The notes beneath the pieces were generated by a model, which was not told the origin of the DNA, made no database searches, and saw only the letters and a program-made list of their open reading frames with translations. A DNA stretch of 64,000 nt from Mercurialis annua (taxonomy: Eukaryota; Streptophyta; Magnoliopsida; Malpighiales; Euphorbiaceae), in contig NC_065570.1 in NCBI RefSeq assembly GCF_937616625.2, positions 1,498,001 through 1,562,000 of the forward strand, written 5' to 3'. Numbering within the stretch: position 1 is the stretch's first letter; the number at the start of each line of letters is the position of its first letter. Of the stretch, positions 49,007 through 61,946 are shown piece by piece. The position numbers and the translations under genes were made by a program.

Positions 49007-50707
49007 ATTTCTAACAACAAACCTCCCATAGCCGACCACCAAAAATCATCCACCCTTTCCTCTCATAATGCCAACCTTCATCTAAACCTTCCCCTACCTT
49101 CAACCATCACTTCAAGAGTCATTTATTTCGAAAATTTCCCAAGTACGTGGTTTTACTATAATATCGAAAAGGCTTTCGCTAGATATGGAGTTTATGGTAA
49201 GGTCACAATTGCAAGGAAACATAATAGATGTAACTGTTGTTTTGAATTCCTACGACCGTCGCAGGAACTTGACATCGATTGGGTACTTTCAAAACTGAAT
49301 ATGATAGCCATCGGTAAGTTTAACCTAAGGGCTTTCATCTCGAGATTTCCTGACTACAAACAACCTTCAAAGGGTATTCCTACTATCAAGAACCCAGTTC
49401 CTGTCAAAGACAATGCTGCTCCTAAAAGGCTACCTGTTACAGATTCCAAACGTGATAGGAGAAGTTTTGTGGATGTCCTCCGTAATTCTGGTTCTGCTTC
49501 AGCTCAGGATTCCGTTATCTCTACATTGGTTTACTCTAATGACGAGATTCAAGCAGACAACGATGAATGGCTTAATCGTTCAACAGTGGTGACATTAAGA
49601 TCTTCACCGATTACGTTAGATATTTCTCAAGTCTTATCTGAATTGGGTGTTTTATTTGACAAGGTTTATGTGTTAGGAGGCAAAGAAATCTTGATCTCCT
49701 TTGTTTCGGCAGATCAAGCTTCCCTTTTCATCAGTATCTGCATGGCTTCTTACGCTGATATCTTTGATTCATGTATCTCAGCTACTGATTATTCCTGCCC
49801 AAAATCTATTTTTACATGGATTAAGATTACTGGAATCCCAATTCGATTATGGTCTGAACACTTATTTCTGACAATTGGTAATTTTTTGGGGGAAGCAATT
49901 ATGGTTGATAAAGGAGTTAAATCTAAATATCGTCTTGATTCTGGCTATGTCCTAATTTCAGCTAAAGGAAAAATATATGATCAGGATATTCAGATTTCTC
50001 ATCAAGGCAACATTTTCAACATCTCTATCTCAGAATCTGATTTTCCAGATTTACAAGCAAGGCATGATTTTGATCTTTCTGATTCAGAAGATGTTGATTC
50101 TGCAGATTATTCACACAGCTCTAGTCCTTCTATTTCCAAAGATAATTCACGCTACCAGGATAATATTCTCCAAAAGGATTCAAACTCCAATGAGGTAGGC
50201 GTTGATTCAGTTTTACCTGTTTCTAACGTTTGTTCTGCTGCAAATCCAGAATTGCTGCAGGTTGCTTGCTTTGATAATCAACCTGAGAATCCTCCTTCTC
50301 ATCTTAATTCCATATGGATAACCACTCGCAAGAAATCTACAGGAAGACCTTTTAAGAAGGTTGATATCATGGGCAATGTTCAATCCCTATCAAACTCTTT
50401 GGTTGATATCGATAAGGACATTTCGGACTCCAATGTTCAGTGTATGAATAAACTGTTCAAACAGAAACAGTTACAAGAGGAAGATAGTACATCTGATGAG
50501 GTAACATTAACATGGAATGTTGGGAGGCAATCGGATTATTCAGTGAAAAAGACAAAGATTCAACTATTTTGCGATTATCAGAGAACATGTCAAAGGGGAA
50601 TGAAAATGCTAATAGCTGATTCCATGGTCTATTCTCAAGGTTATTTATTTTTCTTATGTCGTTGCCTTTTAAATTCATTTCTTGGAATTGTAGGGGTGGT
50701 CTATTAA
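49007..50707 (+). pseudogene. LINE C ORF1: RRM domain plus DUF4283-like domain, start missing
   Basis: The frame runs from the element's left end. Codons 49115-49330 encode an RRM-like fold (SRVIYFENFPSTW, FARYGVYGKVTIARK, CCFEFL), which plant LINE ORF1 proteins use to bind RNA. From 49565 on comes a DUF4283-like region (VVTLRSSPITLDISQVLSEL, WIKITGIPIRLWSEHLF, AIMVDKG) and a long acidic, serine-rich tail. No CCHC zinc knuckle was seen, unlike LINE B. The first methionine (49301) lies inside the RRM, so the natural start is lost. ORF1 overlaps ORF2 by about 50 bases. Confidence 0.75.
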
Positions 50708-53700
50708 GCTCTCGTAAGCAGAGCGATATCCGTAATTTAGTTTCAAATCATAAAATTGCGGTTTTGGGCTTGGTTGAAACAATAAAAGAATCTATGGATG
50801 GTTTCCTTGTTCGTAAACTCTGGCCGAATTCAGACTTTGATTTCTCATTCATTCCCTCGTTGGGTGCTTCGGGAGGTCAATTACTGATCTGGAACTCTTC
50901 TTTACTGAATGGTGTATCTATATCAAAAGGAAATCGCTGGTTATGCATTGATTTCACGTGGTTCGGGAGTCCAATTAGACATATTCTGATTTATGCAAGC
51001 AACTCAGCTGAAGACCGTATAACTTTCTGGGATGAACTCAAACCCTTAGTGGTTTTTCAAGGTACGGTGATCTTAAGTGGAGATTTTAACGACATTCCTA
51101 ATCCTTCTGAGAGATCAAACTGCTCTGGTTACTCTCCGTCTATGATTGCTCTTAATGATTTTATTAATGTTTCGGAGTTATTAGATGTCCCACTTCAAGG
51201 TCGCACCTTCACTTGGTATAACTCGATTTCAAGATCAAGGATTGATAGATGCCTCATCTCGAGTAACTCAGCCATTATTTGGCCTTTCTTATCTCTTTCG
51301 GCTTTGCAGAGACACCATTCAGACCACACTCCAATCCTTTTTCAGTCAGCCAACGATATTGATTGGGGACCAAAACCTTTTCGATCTCTTGACGCATGGT
51401 GGGAACATATTGATTTTGAAAGGTTTATTTCTGCTTCTTGGCAGTCCATATCAGCTAGTGACCAACACCACTCTCTTGTTCAAAAACTGAGAAAGCTTAG
51501 GCAGCTTATAAGAGGTTGGAATTCTGATGTTTTTGGTAATCAAAATAAAAGAATTTCCGAGCTTTCCGCTGCTGTTAACTCTCTGGAAACAGTTAATGAC
51601 AGTAGGGAATTATCTTTGCCTGAAATTGATCAGCTTGCTTTTTTTGAAGAATGACCTTTGGCATGCTGAGAAACGTTTGGACTCTATTTGGGCTCAAAAA
51701 TCGCGATTAAAATGGTACATGGAAGGGGAAAGAAACACAAAATTTTATCATAGTGTGGCTTTGGTTCATTACCGAAATAATCACATTGCTGAAATTCAAC
51801 TGGGTAACACCACATATAGAGAACCGGATGAAATTAAACACAACGTCAGAGTCTATTTTTTCAGCCTCTACTCGAAACAACAGACTTGCTCTTATGACCT
51901 CTCCGAACTGGATTTCAGCTTGGTATCAGTCCAACAGTCAGCTCATCTTATCAGACCTTTCACTGAAGATGAAATCTTCAATGCTCTCTCCACTTGTGGA
52001 AATTCTAAAGCTCCGGGACCCGATGGTTTCAATTTCTACTTCTATAGAAAGGCTTGGGCCTATTTAAAAATGGATATTACAGCTATGTTTAATACCTTTC
52101 ACAGCTCCTCTCGTTTGCCTCAAGGTATTAACACCTCTTTTTTGGTTCTTATTCCGAAAGTGGCGGGATCTTCAAACTTGAAGGATTATAGACCCATTAG
52201 TCTAGTCAACGGAATTTACAAACTACTTTCGAAAACTCTCTCGCTTCGTCTAGCTCCCATTTTGCCAAATCTTATTTCTGAAAATCAAAATGCTTTCATC
52301 AAAGGTCGGAGCATTTTAGATTTTTCTTTCATCGCAAACGAACTCCTTCATTTGGCCAAGAGAAGAAAGGATAGATTGTTGATCCTTAAATTAGACTTCC
52401 ACAAAGCGTTTGATTCGATTGACTGGAATTATTTGATTGGTGTCTTACGTTCTATGGAATTTCCAGCTACTTGGATTGAGTGGATTCATAGCTGTCTTCT
52501 TACGGGTTCCAGCTCAGTTTTGGTTAATGGAAGCCCAACGAATCATTTTCCCCTTGAACGTGGTGTTCGGCAAGGAGATCCTATTTCGCCGTTTTTGTTC
52601 GTTTTGGCTTTAGAAGGTCTTAATATCATTCTAAAGAAAGCTAACACTATAGGACTGATTGAGGGATATCAATATGATCTTGATTCGGCTGCCATTTCCC
52701 AACTTCAATTCGCGGACGATACCCTCATATTTCTGCCATTCACTGTTAATAATATCAAGAATATGACACGTATTCTCCGCTGTTTTGAACTTATCTCGGG
52801 GCTTCAAATCAACTTCCACAAAAGTTCGTTTATGGGAATCAATATAGATAACCACGATCTTCTCTGGGCTGCCGGCATCGTGGGATGTAAAACAAGCTCT
52901 CTTCCTTCTAAATACCTTGGTCTACCGTTAGCTATCCGTTCGATCACTTCAGGTACTTGGAATTCAATTATTGTTCGTTTCAATCAGAAATTGTCTCTCT
53001 GGAAAGGTTCACTACTCTCGCCTGCAGGCAGACTAGTCCTTATAAAATCTGTCCTGCACAGCATCCCGGTCTATTACATGTCAATTCTTAGGATGCCGAT
53101 TTGTATTGAAAGTATACTTGAGAGCTACATGAAACGTTTTTTATGGAAAGAGGATACTTCTTCAAGAACTCTCTATAAAGTCTCATGGGCAGCAATTTAT
53201 AATGACTTTAAAGATGGTGGTTTGGGCATTTATAAACTTCGAATTCGCAATCAGAGCTTACTTTTCAAATGGGTTTGGAAATTACGATTTCACAACTCAG
53301 ATTCTCTCTGGTCCAAGATTATGCTTTCGGGTTCTAATGTTCGTAACTGGAAGTCCCTTACTTATGATGATGTTTCAAATCTTTCCTTTGTCTGGAAAGG
53401 TATTCGAAAAAGTTGTTGCATTGATAATTCGACTTGGTCTCTATTTTTTTCGAATATCAGATTTAAGGTTAATAATGGTCTCTCTATCTCCTTTTGGTCT
53501 GATCGATGGTTTGATGGAGGTGTTATGGCAGATCTTTTCCCGCGTCTGTTTAACCTCTCTAGACAGAAAAATTCTTGCATTTCAGAGGTAATTCAATCGA
53601 CTTGGAGCTGGCGCCGAAGATTGCGTTTGAATGAAAAAAGGGATCTTGATACATGTTATCTCATTTGAGTTTAATAAACTTATCTTCTTTACCAGATAAG

Positions 53701-54483
53701 ATTTATTGGGTTAAAGGGAATGGTGTTTATACAACAGCTACCTTCTGCAATCTTGTTCGTTCAAATACTACTCCTTGTTTAGGCAGACTTGTTGCTCAGA
53801 TAAGGTCCACCTCTGAAGTCTTGGTTGGGCAGGCTTCTGAAGACAACAGATCACTCACTCCTTTGGCTGCTACTGTCAACGTTTCTACTGCTGTATTTGA
53901 GAATCCAAACTCTTCAATGGATGTGACAGACACGAACACGCCTATTTCTGCTGCTTTGTCTGGAAATTCATTCGCTGTAAATTGGTCTTCAATTTCTCCT
54001 CCTAGAATTCGATTTTTCATTTGGCTAGCCTTACATGGGAGTGTCTCCTCATTGGTTTTCCTTCACACCAGAAACATTGTATCGGAATCAAACAGCCTTT
54101 GCTCCTTTTGCGAACTTCCGGAAACACAAAACCATATCCTCATGCATTGTTCTTTTGCAAGCTCGGTCTGGAACAATATCTTGCTTAAAGTCGGTGTTAC
54201 ATCAGTTATGCCAAATCGTATGGATGTGTTCCTCCTCCAATGGTGTTCTCTGATTCCGGATGGACTCACTAAGAAACTGTGGCACTCTCTTTGGGATATT
54301 ACCACTTGGGAATTATGGAAAAGCAGGGATCGAAGAATCTTCGAGCAAAAAAATACGTGTGTAGAAGAATTGGTTTTTAAAAGCTTTATCTCAGCCGGTT
54401 TTTACTTCAAATGTAATGTTTCTAGTTTTCCTTATTCGGCATTGGATTTCTATAGAAATCCAGATTGTATTCTTTTCCGTTGA
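50656..54483 (+). pseudogene. LINE C ORF2: endonuclease, reverse transcriptase, zf-RVT; two frameshifts
   Basis: Three blocks: 50656-51654 is an apurinic-type endonuclease (FISWNCRGG, LVETIKES, SGDFNDIPNP, RTFTWYN, HHSDHTPI); about 51640-53650 is the reverse transcriptase (KAPGPDGFNFYFYRKAW, DYRPISLVNGIYK, LKLDFHKAFDSIDW, GVRQGDPISPFLF, catalytic FADD in QLQFADDTLIF); 53653-54483 is the zinc-binding end (SISPPRIRFFIWLALHG, CSFCELPETQNHILMHC). The first break is a one-base change in a run of T at about 51636-51642; the second is near 53650 (DLDT/MLSHL). All catalytic motifs look intact. Confidence 0.88.
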
Positions 54484-54660
54484 TCTTGCTTGTTTTCTCC
54501 CTTCTTGAGCTGTAGCCTCTAGTGTATCACTTTGTGTGAGTCACTTCTTGTGCGAAAACTCTTGAAGATTGGAGGTTTTGCCACTTCTTGTGGCTTTTAA
54601 TATATTTTCATTCATCAAAAAAAAAAAAACATAACAAACTAAACCATGTGTTTTGTATAA

Positions 54661-55137
54661 GGCCTAATCACTCAAAAAATCCTTCACCTTTAGACTTTTT
54701 TCAATTCCACCCCAACGTTGAAAAGTTGTCAATTTTACCCACTTTTGAATTTTTCGTTTTCAATTGTATCCCTTTTTTTAATTTTTTTACTTAAATGATG
54801 AAATCATTCAATTAACTAAGTATAAAGATGAAATTAAATTCTTTTTTATTCAAAAAAGTACAAATAAGTCTTTTATTTTTAAAAACTAACTAAAAACCAT
54901 AATCAAATTAACACTAATTTAAATTTTTAATTAATTTAACTAAATTTAAATAAATTTTAAAAACATACAATTAATATATGCTAGACATGGAGAGTGTTTT
55001 TAAATTTTTTCCAAATTAAAAAAACGTTAATTTAATATTTCAGGGTACAATTGAAACACAAAAAAATTAACAAGTTTTCAACGTCGAGGTAGGATTGAAA
55101 AGGGCTAAAAAATCGAGGGATTTTAAGACATTAGGCC
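54661..55137. mobile_element. MULE-type MITE, 477 bp, second copy of the 42083 family
   Basis: It starts GGCCTAATCACTCAAAAA and ends TTTTAAGACATTAGGCC. It is flanked by TTTGTATAA on both sides (54652-54660 and 55138-55146). The interior follows 42083-42587 closely. It lies 31 bp beyond the tail of LINE C, in a host segment paralogous to 42.6 kb. Confidence 0.87.
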
Positions 55138-55146
55138 TTTGTATAA

Positions 55147-55450
55147 TTACCTTTCCTATACATATTAATAAATCATTTTTACTTGACTAATGCTATCTTA
55201 AAATAGTAAAATGCATGAAGATGGGTGTGGAATCATCTAAAGTAGGATCAGACGAAAATAAATTATCAAATAATTATGACTCCCGTATTAATCACAGATT
55301 ACTATGAGATATTTTAATTACAAAGATTTGATTGATCTTTTAAAAAATAATATTGTAATGAAGTTTGTGGAAATTGGCAAAAGGAAACTCCGCGTTGCAT
55401 CCACATAAAACCGCTGAAATCGTCAACGCAGCTCATGTGCGACTACTCGA
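55147..55450. repeat. Copy of the CRK flank repeat
   Basis: 'gactaatgctatcttaaa', 'gatgggtgtggaatcat', 'ggaaactccgcgttg' and 'aaaccgctgaaatcgtcaacgcagctcat' match 42735-43030. This is a further duplicated CRK flank without an attached gene. Confidence 0.65.
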
Positions 55451-55833
55451 ATAAGTTTATTTAGTACTAGTAGTTTACTTTTGGAAAGTTTACTTTTCAA
55501 TAAGTTTCATATAAATTGTTTATTTAAATTTATATTTTAAAAAATATAAAATTAATTTTAATATAATTTTTATTTTGTAAAATCAGAGGTATAAATATTT
55601 TGTATATCTTTGAATTGTTAAAAAGTAAATAATATATGTTCTGTTTTATATAAAATTAATAAATAATAAAATTATAGTTTATCGATTATTTTCTAGTAAT
55701 TCAAGTGCTATTCGAGCGGTTTCTTAAATATTAGAATAATTTTTTATGATTAAATAGTTTGATTATGCGTGGTATAAAAAATATCAGAATCAATTAAAAA
55801 AAATTGTTATAAAAAAATAACTATAAAATAAAA
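55451..55833. other. AT-rich stretch, no feature
   Basis: Very AT-rich sequence without a reading frame or repeat that I can define. Confidence 0.4.
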
Positions 55834-56127
55834 GGGTTAATTACATATAAAATCATGACATTTGCACCAAATTTAAAAAATAATATGACCTTTAAAACGT
55901 GTCAATCACAGACACCATCTTTTAATTTCATCATAGGCATATTTTCTGGTAAAATTTTGCTGACTTGGACACCCGATGGGTCTGCCACGTTAGCAAAAAT
56001 GCCATTAAAAATTGCCGATGTTATTTTTGAAAGGAATGAAAGGTGGTGTCTGTGATTGACACATTCTAAAGGTCATATTATTTTTGAAATTTGGTATAAA
56101 GGTCATAATTTTATATGTAATTAATCC
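55834..56127. mobile_element. Hairpin MITE, 294 bp, with 9-bp target duplication
   Basis: Arms of about 95 bases: 'gttaattacatataaaatcatgac' at the left pairs with the complement of the right end, and 'gtgtcaatcacagacacca' recurs inverted. AAAATAAAA flanks both sides (55825-55833 and 56128-56136). The 9-bp duplication points to the Mutator superfamily, but the flank is low complexity. Confidence 0.75.
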
Positions 56128-56136
56128 AAAATAAAA

Positions 56137-57449
56137 TAATATATTTTGTAAAATACACAAAAGTGTTTGTATAGGAATTTAAAAAAATAAAAAGATTGCT
56201 TAAAAATAAATAGAAAATATTATGAAATTAGTCAAACAGTTTAATTTATCTAAATTTTACTAGAAAAAACATTTTTTCGCCGAAAGTAAAATACAAAACC
56301 CAAAAAATAATGATATCTATTAAATAGTTCTAGTTCTTAGTCTATTTGTCTACAACCTAACAAGCCCCAAGTACACTTGCAAAAAGTTATTTTTAAATTA
56401 ATAGTAGTTGTTTTCAGTTGTATTATCCCTATTATAAAATTTGAGTGTGTTATACATTGATGTGATATATTATTAATTATTTATTTATAATATCATTTGC
56501 TAATTAAATTTCATAATTATTTTAATAAAAAATTATTTTAATTTATTTGATCAATTATCAAATAATTTTTTATAATAACTTTTAATTGGAATGAAATTTA
56601 ATTTTTTTATGATAATATTATTTATCATAAAGAAAGCTATTCTAATTTTAGTATAGGATTCATTGTCATTCAAATCTCATTAATTATGAATAAAATTAAA
56701 TATTTTTGCTCTGATTTATTGATATTTTTTGTTATAATTTTACTATTACATAGTAAATAAAAATAATAAAATAACTTTTATAAGTTAATTTTAATATGTA
56801 TTATTGTTATAATTTTATTTGTCCACCACTCTCATCCTTTTATATATGTTAGTATTCATTTCTATACCACGTGCTATATATGTAAATATTATTTGTAACT
56901 TAAATTAAATTAAATATATTTTATCATATTAATTTTTAAATAAAATTTTTTATTTTTATTTATTTATTTATTGACTCGTTATTAATTATTATTTTCTAAT
57001 TATATATAGTTTGAATTGAAATTTACTTCGTCATCGTATAATAGTTTAAGTCATATTTATCTAAACAACTAATAGTCAAATATTTTTATAATAAAACAAA
57101 ATTAAATATTTATGATGGCATTAATCGTTTCTGTCACTAAATTAATTTTATAAAAAAAAATCAATGCTCTTATTACCAATTGAGATACCTAAAATTCTAA
57201 CCTTATCATTAGATAGTAAAAATCAGATTACTAAAATAATTTTCATAATGGAATTATAATAGATATTTATTCTTTTTTTTTACTTATTCATGAGCTTTCA
57301 AAGTTTTGGATATCTTATAGATAATTTATTACGATAGGATTTAGGGTTAAATTTGTAATATTTTGCGTTTGTAACGAATTAAAACATTATTTAAAACGGT
57401 GCATCACATATTTTATTTTTTAAAATTGATATTTTATAACACAATTCAT
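56137..57449. other. AT-rich intergenic stretch
   Basis: No gene. Runs such as 'ttatttatttattta' near 56960 and scattered AT repeats are all that is visible. Confidence 0.45.
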
Positions 57450-57833
57450 TTAGGGATATTGGCAAAACAAATCCTAACGTTTCACTATTTTTGCGATTTA
57501 AGCATAACGTTTAAAACTTTACGAAACAAATTCTAACCTTTTCAATTTTTGCATTTTGTAGCCCAAACCGTTTTCTAGCCGTTATTTTCATATGTACGTG
57601 GCAATCATATTATTAGCATATTAAATCCCAACTTTTTAGAATTTAGTAAATAAAATCTCAACCTTTCGCGTCTTTACAATGTGTAGCCTAAAAAGAGGGA
57701 AAATGACCGAATTTTGGGATAAGGTTATAAAATGCAAAAATTAAAAAGGTAAGAATTTATTTTGTAATATTTTAAATGTTAGACTTAAATCGCTATAAAG
57801 GTGAAACGTTATGATTTATTTTACTAATACCCT
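57450..57833. repeat. Hairpin MITE
   Basis: Arms of about 110 bases: 'aaatcctaacgtttcac', 'gcgatttaag' and 'tttttgcattttgtag' on the left recur inverted on the right. The flanks 'aattcattt' and 'ttttcattt' could be a diverged 9-bp duplication. Confidence 0.6.
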
Positions 57834-58449
57834 TTTCATTTATTGGCGTCGTTTTAGTACACATTGTTTAGCTTATAGTTTGTTAGAAATTAGAATGCAC
57901 TATGAAATGTCAAATTTAAAAAAAATTGTGCGATGTGATATTTTAAATAATGTCTTTGAATCACTATACAGTTGGGGATCTATGTAGGCAAGGATGGGGT
58001 CCATTACCCCGCCCTTGTCTACTAGTTCACTACCTACTATGGAGTTTATTTGTTAAATTCAGCTCATAGAATTGTAAATGTATGAGCTAAATCTATTGAT
58101 CTAGTATACAAATTTAATATTTTTATTAATATAAACAAGAAAAATAAATAAAAAATTAAATTATTTTTAAAATTTAAATTGTTCCCAATATTAAACTTGA
58201 AATGCAAAATTCACATTAAAAATGGACATTGTGAAGCATATATTGCCAATTTTAAATTGAAAAGTAAAACTCAATCCAAATCAAAATGATAAATAACTGA
58301 AGTAAAACATTCATTAAGATATATTTATATATGTGATTCTCTTGATATTTTTATGTATATCTATATATATAAATAAATTAATAAACAATCAAAAATTATA
58401 CATAGTTATTTATATATAGATATATTAAAACTATTAATATCAAAATAGT
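57834..58449. other. AT-rich intergenic stretch
   Basis: No gene or well-bounded repeat seen. Confidence 0.4.
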
Positions 58450-59373
58450 TGTTGGCTAAAGGCTTTTATCCATAATTTTTAATTTTGATGATAACTAAAG
58501 CCCACTAATCTTATTTGCCCAAGTGTTATAAGGCTCATGTTTTAAAAGCATTTTGAAGGTTCCTTATTTATTTAAGCAAAAATAGATGGAGGGTTTTTTT
58601 ATCATTAAGCTAAGAAGCCAGCTCAGCCTACGCGCCCCGGATAGAACCGTACTACTGTCAGACTGAGACACTAACAAACAAGAGCAGTTATGTATTATTT
58701 TCTCATTAGTAAACAGAATATTCACAAGCTGAGTCGTCCAGCTCAGCTCAAGGAGGCTCCTCCATTTGTCATTTTATATACCTTGCATTATGGATAAGGA
58801 TGACTCAGCTTCTTTCTAATAGATTCTTGAAGTCTATATAAAGGTCTCCTCTCCATTTGTAAAAGGTGTGAAATTTCAAGAAAGAAATCATCTCAGCCGC
58901 CATCTCTGTGCTCAATATTTTGGTTATGCCTCTCAAAGGAATTAGGGCTAGTTTTGAGTGAGAGTTTCATACCACAACAATCTGTAAACACTTGTGAGGA
59001 TTGGACTAACTTCTGGATAGAACTAGGTTTACATTCTAGAAAGAAAATAGTTTGCTGAAGCTAAACAAAACAGCTTGTAAGTTACAGACTAACTTATGAA
59101 TAGAACTAGGGTCGTATTCTTAAGACTTTTTCTCTAGCCCATAATAAAGATTGAAGAGTGGAAATCTTAAGGATGAATATCCTTAAAGAGTGGATGTATG
59201 CAGGGTTGCCGAACCACTATAAAAATCTGGTTTGATCTTTTATGTTTTAGCTTTTAACTTACTTAGCTTACTGATTAATTGGTTTAATTTAAAAAAGTTT
59301 TTCAAACTAAACCCATTTTCAAACCTCTGTGTTTTAACTCTTACAAAAACAAGTTTATATGCTGGATCCAACA
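58450..59373 (+). mobile_element. Probable solo LTR, 924 bp (copia-like)
   Basis: It starts TGTTGGCTAAAGG and ends GGATCCAACA, so the outer six bases (TGTTGG...CCAACA) are inverted, as in LTRs. Inside are a TATA box (TCTATATAAAGG, about 58834-58843) and a TC-rich leader. It is more GC-rich than its surroundings and lacks a reading frame. No 5-bp target duplication was found, so it may be a remnant rather than a clean solo LTR. Confidence 0.55.
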
Positions 59374-59637
59374 GTTGCGTCTATTCATTCAGTTGTATTT
59401 AATAATTTGTAATTTAAATCTATTATATTATACTCCCAATTCTAGTTTAAATTTATAATACTTATGTGGGTCCGACCACACAAAATGTCTGCATCCGCCA
59501 CTCACTATAAACGCAAAAGTTTAAGATTTGATATATAAACCTTAGGATTTATGTTTGTATAATAGCAATGTAAAATAAATGAAAGTATTATACAAGTAAA
59601 TAATGGTAAGAGAAAGGAGAAAAATAATAAGTGAATA
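59374..59637. other. AT-rich intergenic stretch
   Basis: No feature seen apart from the elements on both sides. Confidence 0.35.
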
Positions 59638-59639
59638 TA

Positions 59640-59888
59640 CTCCCTCCGTCCCATTTAAAAAGAGACATATTCTATTTTTATTTGTCCCATTTAAGAAGGT
59701 CATATCGTGTTTTTTGTGCCAATTTATATGAATTTTTTTTTACCCGATTTTCTCTTTCCATAATTAATGACTATTAGTCTATACCCAAAATATAACACTA
59801 TCATAAATAGGGGTAAAATAAAAAATACTATAATCAATGCATATATGTGAAAAAGTCATTTGTCCCTCCTTAAACGGGACGGAGAGAG
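59640..59888. mobile_element. Stowaway MITE, 249 bp
   Basis: CTCCCTCCGTCCC at the left and its inverted counterpart GGGACGGAGAGAG at the right are classic Stowaway (Tc1/mariner) ends. TA dinucleotides flank both sides (59638-59639 and 59889-59890). 'catttaaaaagagacat' and 'gtcatttgtccctcctt' also pair loosely. Confidence 0.85.
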
Positions 59889-59890
59889 TA

Positions 59891-60841
59891 ATAATTTTGA
59901 ATTAAGTACAATTTAGAAAATGATCTAGAAATGACATTAAGCACTGTTCAATCAAAGAAATTAAGAAGATTCCTTACAAATGTAAAGTCATGAATTATTG
60001 ATATTTAAGACTTTGCGGTCAAAGACAAAAGATACGACTCACGAGTAGTTCCCACTAGTTAGAGGCATAAACCATTTTGGGTCCCTGAACTTGTTATATC
60101 TTTTCGTATTAGATCTCTTTATTTTTATTTATCAATATTAAATCATTTTACTTTTAATTTTATAGAGATAAAATTAATATGCTACTATAAAATATTGTCA
60201 ATCCATAAAACAAAATTAATTTAAAAATTAAAAAAAAAAAAAAATAAAAGAGCATGACTAGGTTGTAATAATACTATAATAAAAAATAAATAAAAATTAT
60301 TTCAATCACACTAACAATACGTGAAGAACATATATTTTATTTCTATGACGGGATCTATTGTATTAAAATAAAAGTTTAGAAACTTAACATCGATAAATAG
60401 AAGTACAAGGCAATGGTAAAAATGGATAAATATGAAAACCATATTACCTTAATTAAATATAAAATATCGTCACCCTATGAAGTCATGTTTTTGAAACCGA
60501 ACCGGCTTTTTTTACCGATTCTGACTCAACCATGTTGTCTATATCATATTTGTTGGTGTGATTTCAAGTAGCCCCTCAATTATTATGATCTTTAGTTAGA
60601 ATCCACCTCTACCTAATTTTATTTATCTCTCTATAATATACTGATCAATTAGCAAAAACAATCAAGATGAAAGAAATAAGACGATTAACACAATAACTTT
60701 TTAAAATTTATATCTTGAACTGAATTTCATAAAAACTACTTATCTATTATTAATTCACCACTTAAACTCTATAGTTATCCATTGATATTGTTGTAATAAT
60801 ATTAAATAAAATTAACCAATCAATAAACATCATTTAATTGG
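59891..60841. other. AT-rich intergenic stretch
   Basis: No gene or clear repeat. A 20-base A-rich run lies near 60230. 60000-60180 reads like eroded hairpin text ('gggtccctgaacttg'). Confidence 0.4.
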
Positions 60842-60843
60842 TA

Positions 60844-61127
60844 CTTCCTTCAGTTCATAATATTTGTCGCAGTTAAGAAATTTTTTTGATTCATAATTTT
60901 TTTTCAATTTAAAATATCAAAAGAGCATTAATTGCTATTTTTCTATATTTGCTTCCTATTAATTTATTGAAAGAATGCAATAAACGAATAAAAATAGTAA
61001 TAATAAATGCAAACAAATTTCGATATAAGTTTATTTAGTAAAAATATTTACAAATTAAGACATATTAATTGTTTTCTTAGTTCTTATGTCAAAGGTAAAT
61101 GCGAGAAATATTATGAACCCGAGAGAG
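60844..61127. mobile_element. Stowaway-like MITE, 284 bp
   Basis: Left end CTTCCTTCAGTTCATAATAT and the inverted right end CTCTCTCGGGTTCATAATAT pair, with TA on both sides (60842-60843 and 61128-61129). It is more diverged than the Stowaway at 59640. Confidence 0.7.
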
Positions 61128-61527
61128 TAATATTTTAATTAGAAAAAAAATATTTTTTATTAATTAATTATAATATTCAATAATATTATATGTTACATAA
61201 TTAGTGAACGGTTCACATAAACCAAATTCAGCCATTTGAATAGTCCACTCCGATCCAATTTAAGAAAAAAGCTGTTTAGAGAAGACAAACTAGAGATAAC
61301 ATCATTTTCCTCCATTCATTTTCTACTGAATTCTTCACATGTCCCCATCCTATATGATAACGGCGGCTACTTGTTTCTCAGTTCACACAGACATTCATTT
61401 TCCGTACTAAAATTAGGCCAAAATATCTTTTAAAATATTCTTTTTCAAATAAAATAACAAAGCTAGCCCGACTTACCAATGAGATATAGTTTAAATAATA
61501 TAAACGGACAACAATTTGCTAGGTTGT

Positions 61528-61803
61528 GGGATCGATTTCTCAAAAAAAAAATACCCTGACTTTCAAACTTGTATTTCGGAGTCAAATAATTATTTTCAAC
61601 TTTTTTAATCAATTGGATTTCAAAACTCGTGTTCGGAATTAAAATAGTCACTTTAATCTTTATTTAATCAATTAGATTCTAAAATTTGTGTTTCGGGGTC
61701 AAATGAGTCACGTTAAAGTATACAGATTAAGAATTATTTAATCCCGAGATATAATTTTGAAATTTAATTGGCTAAAAAAAATTAAAAATAACTAGTCGAT
61801 CCC
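61528..61803. repeat. Short inverted-terminal repeat with internal triplication, upstream of CRK gene 4
   Basis: GGGATCGA at the left and TCGATCCC at the right are inverted. Between them a roughly 65-base unit ('caattggatttcaaaactcgtgttcgg') appears about three times with changes. It lies 140 bp upstream of the CRK gene 4 start codon. No target duplication was recognised. Confidence 0.4.
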
Positions 61804-61946
61804 TAAACAGTAAACACAAATTGGCGAATTGAGTTGACTCGTTGCTCAATGCTCAATAAAATAAGAAATCCCTTCTTATGTAAGCATTTAAAGTAATATT
61901 ATAATGAAAACTGATTAGCTTATGCTTTCTCAGTAGACTTGTTTCA

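Larger units (their letters stand above)
49005..54629 (+). mobile_element. L1-type LINE (LINE C), nearly full length
   Basis: It is bounded by the 12-bp duplication CATAACAAACTA and ends in a run of A (about 54617-54629). It holds ORF1 and ORF2 in the usual order. The ORF1 frame is open right up to the left junction with no start codon before 49301, so a small 5' part is missing. Two frameshifts interrupt ORF2. It is the same family as LINE A (9125-11271), which lies in the opposite orientation. Confidence 0.92.

Noticed and set aside
55855..56055. Small gene on the plus strand
   Set aside because: It lies wholly inside the arms of a hairpin MITE with target duplications.
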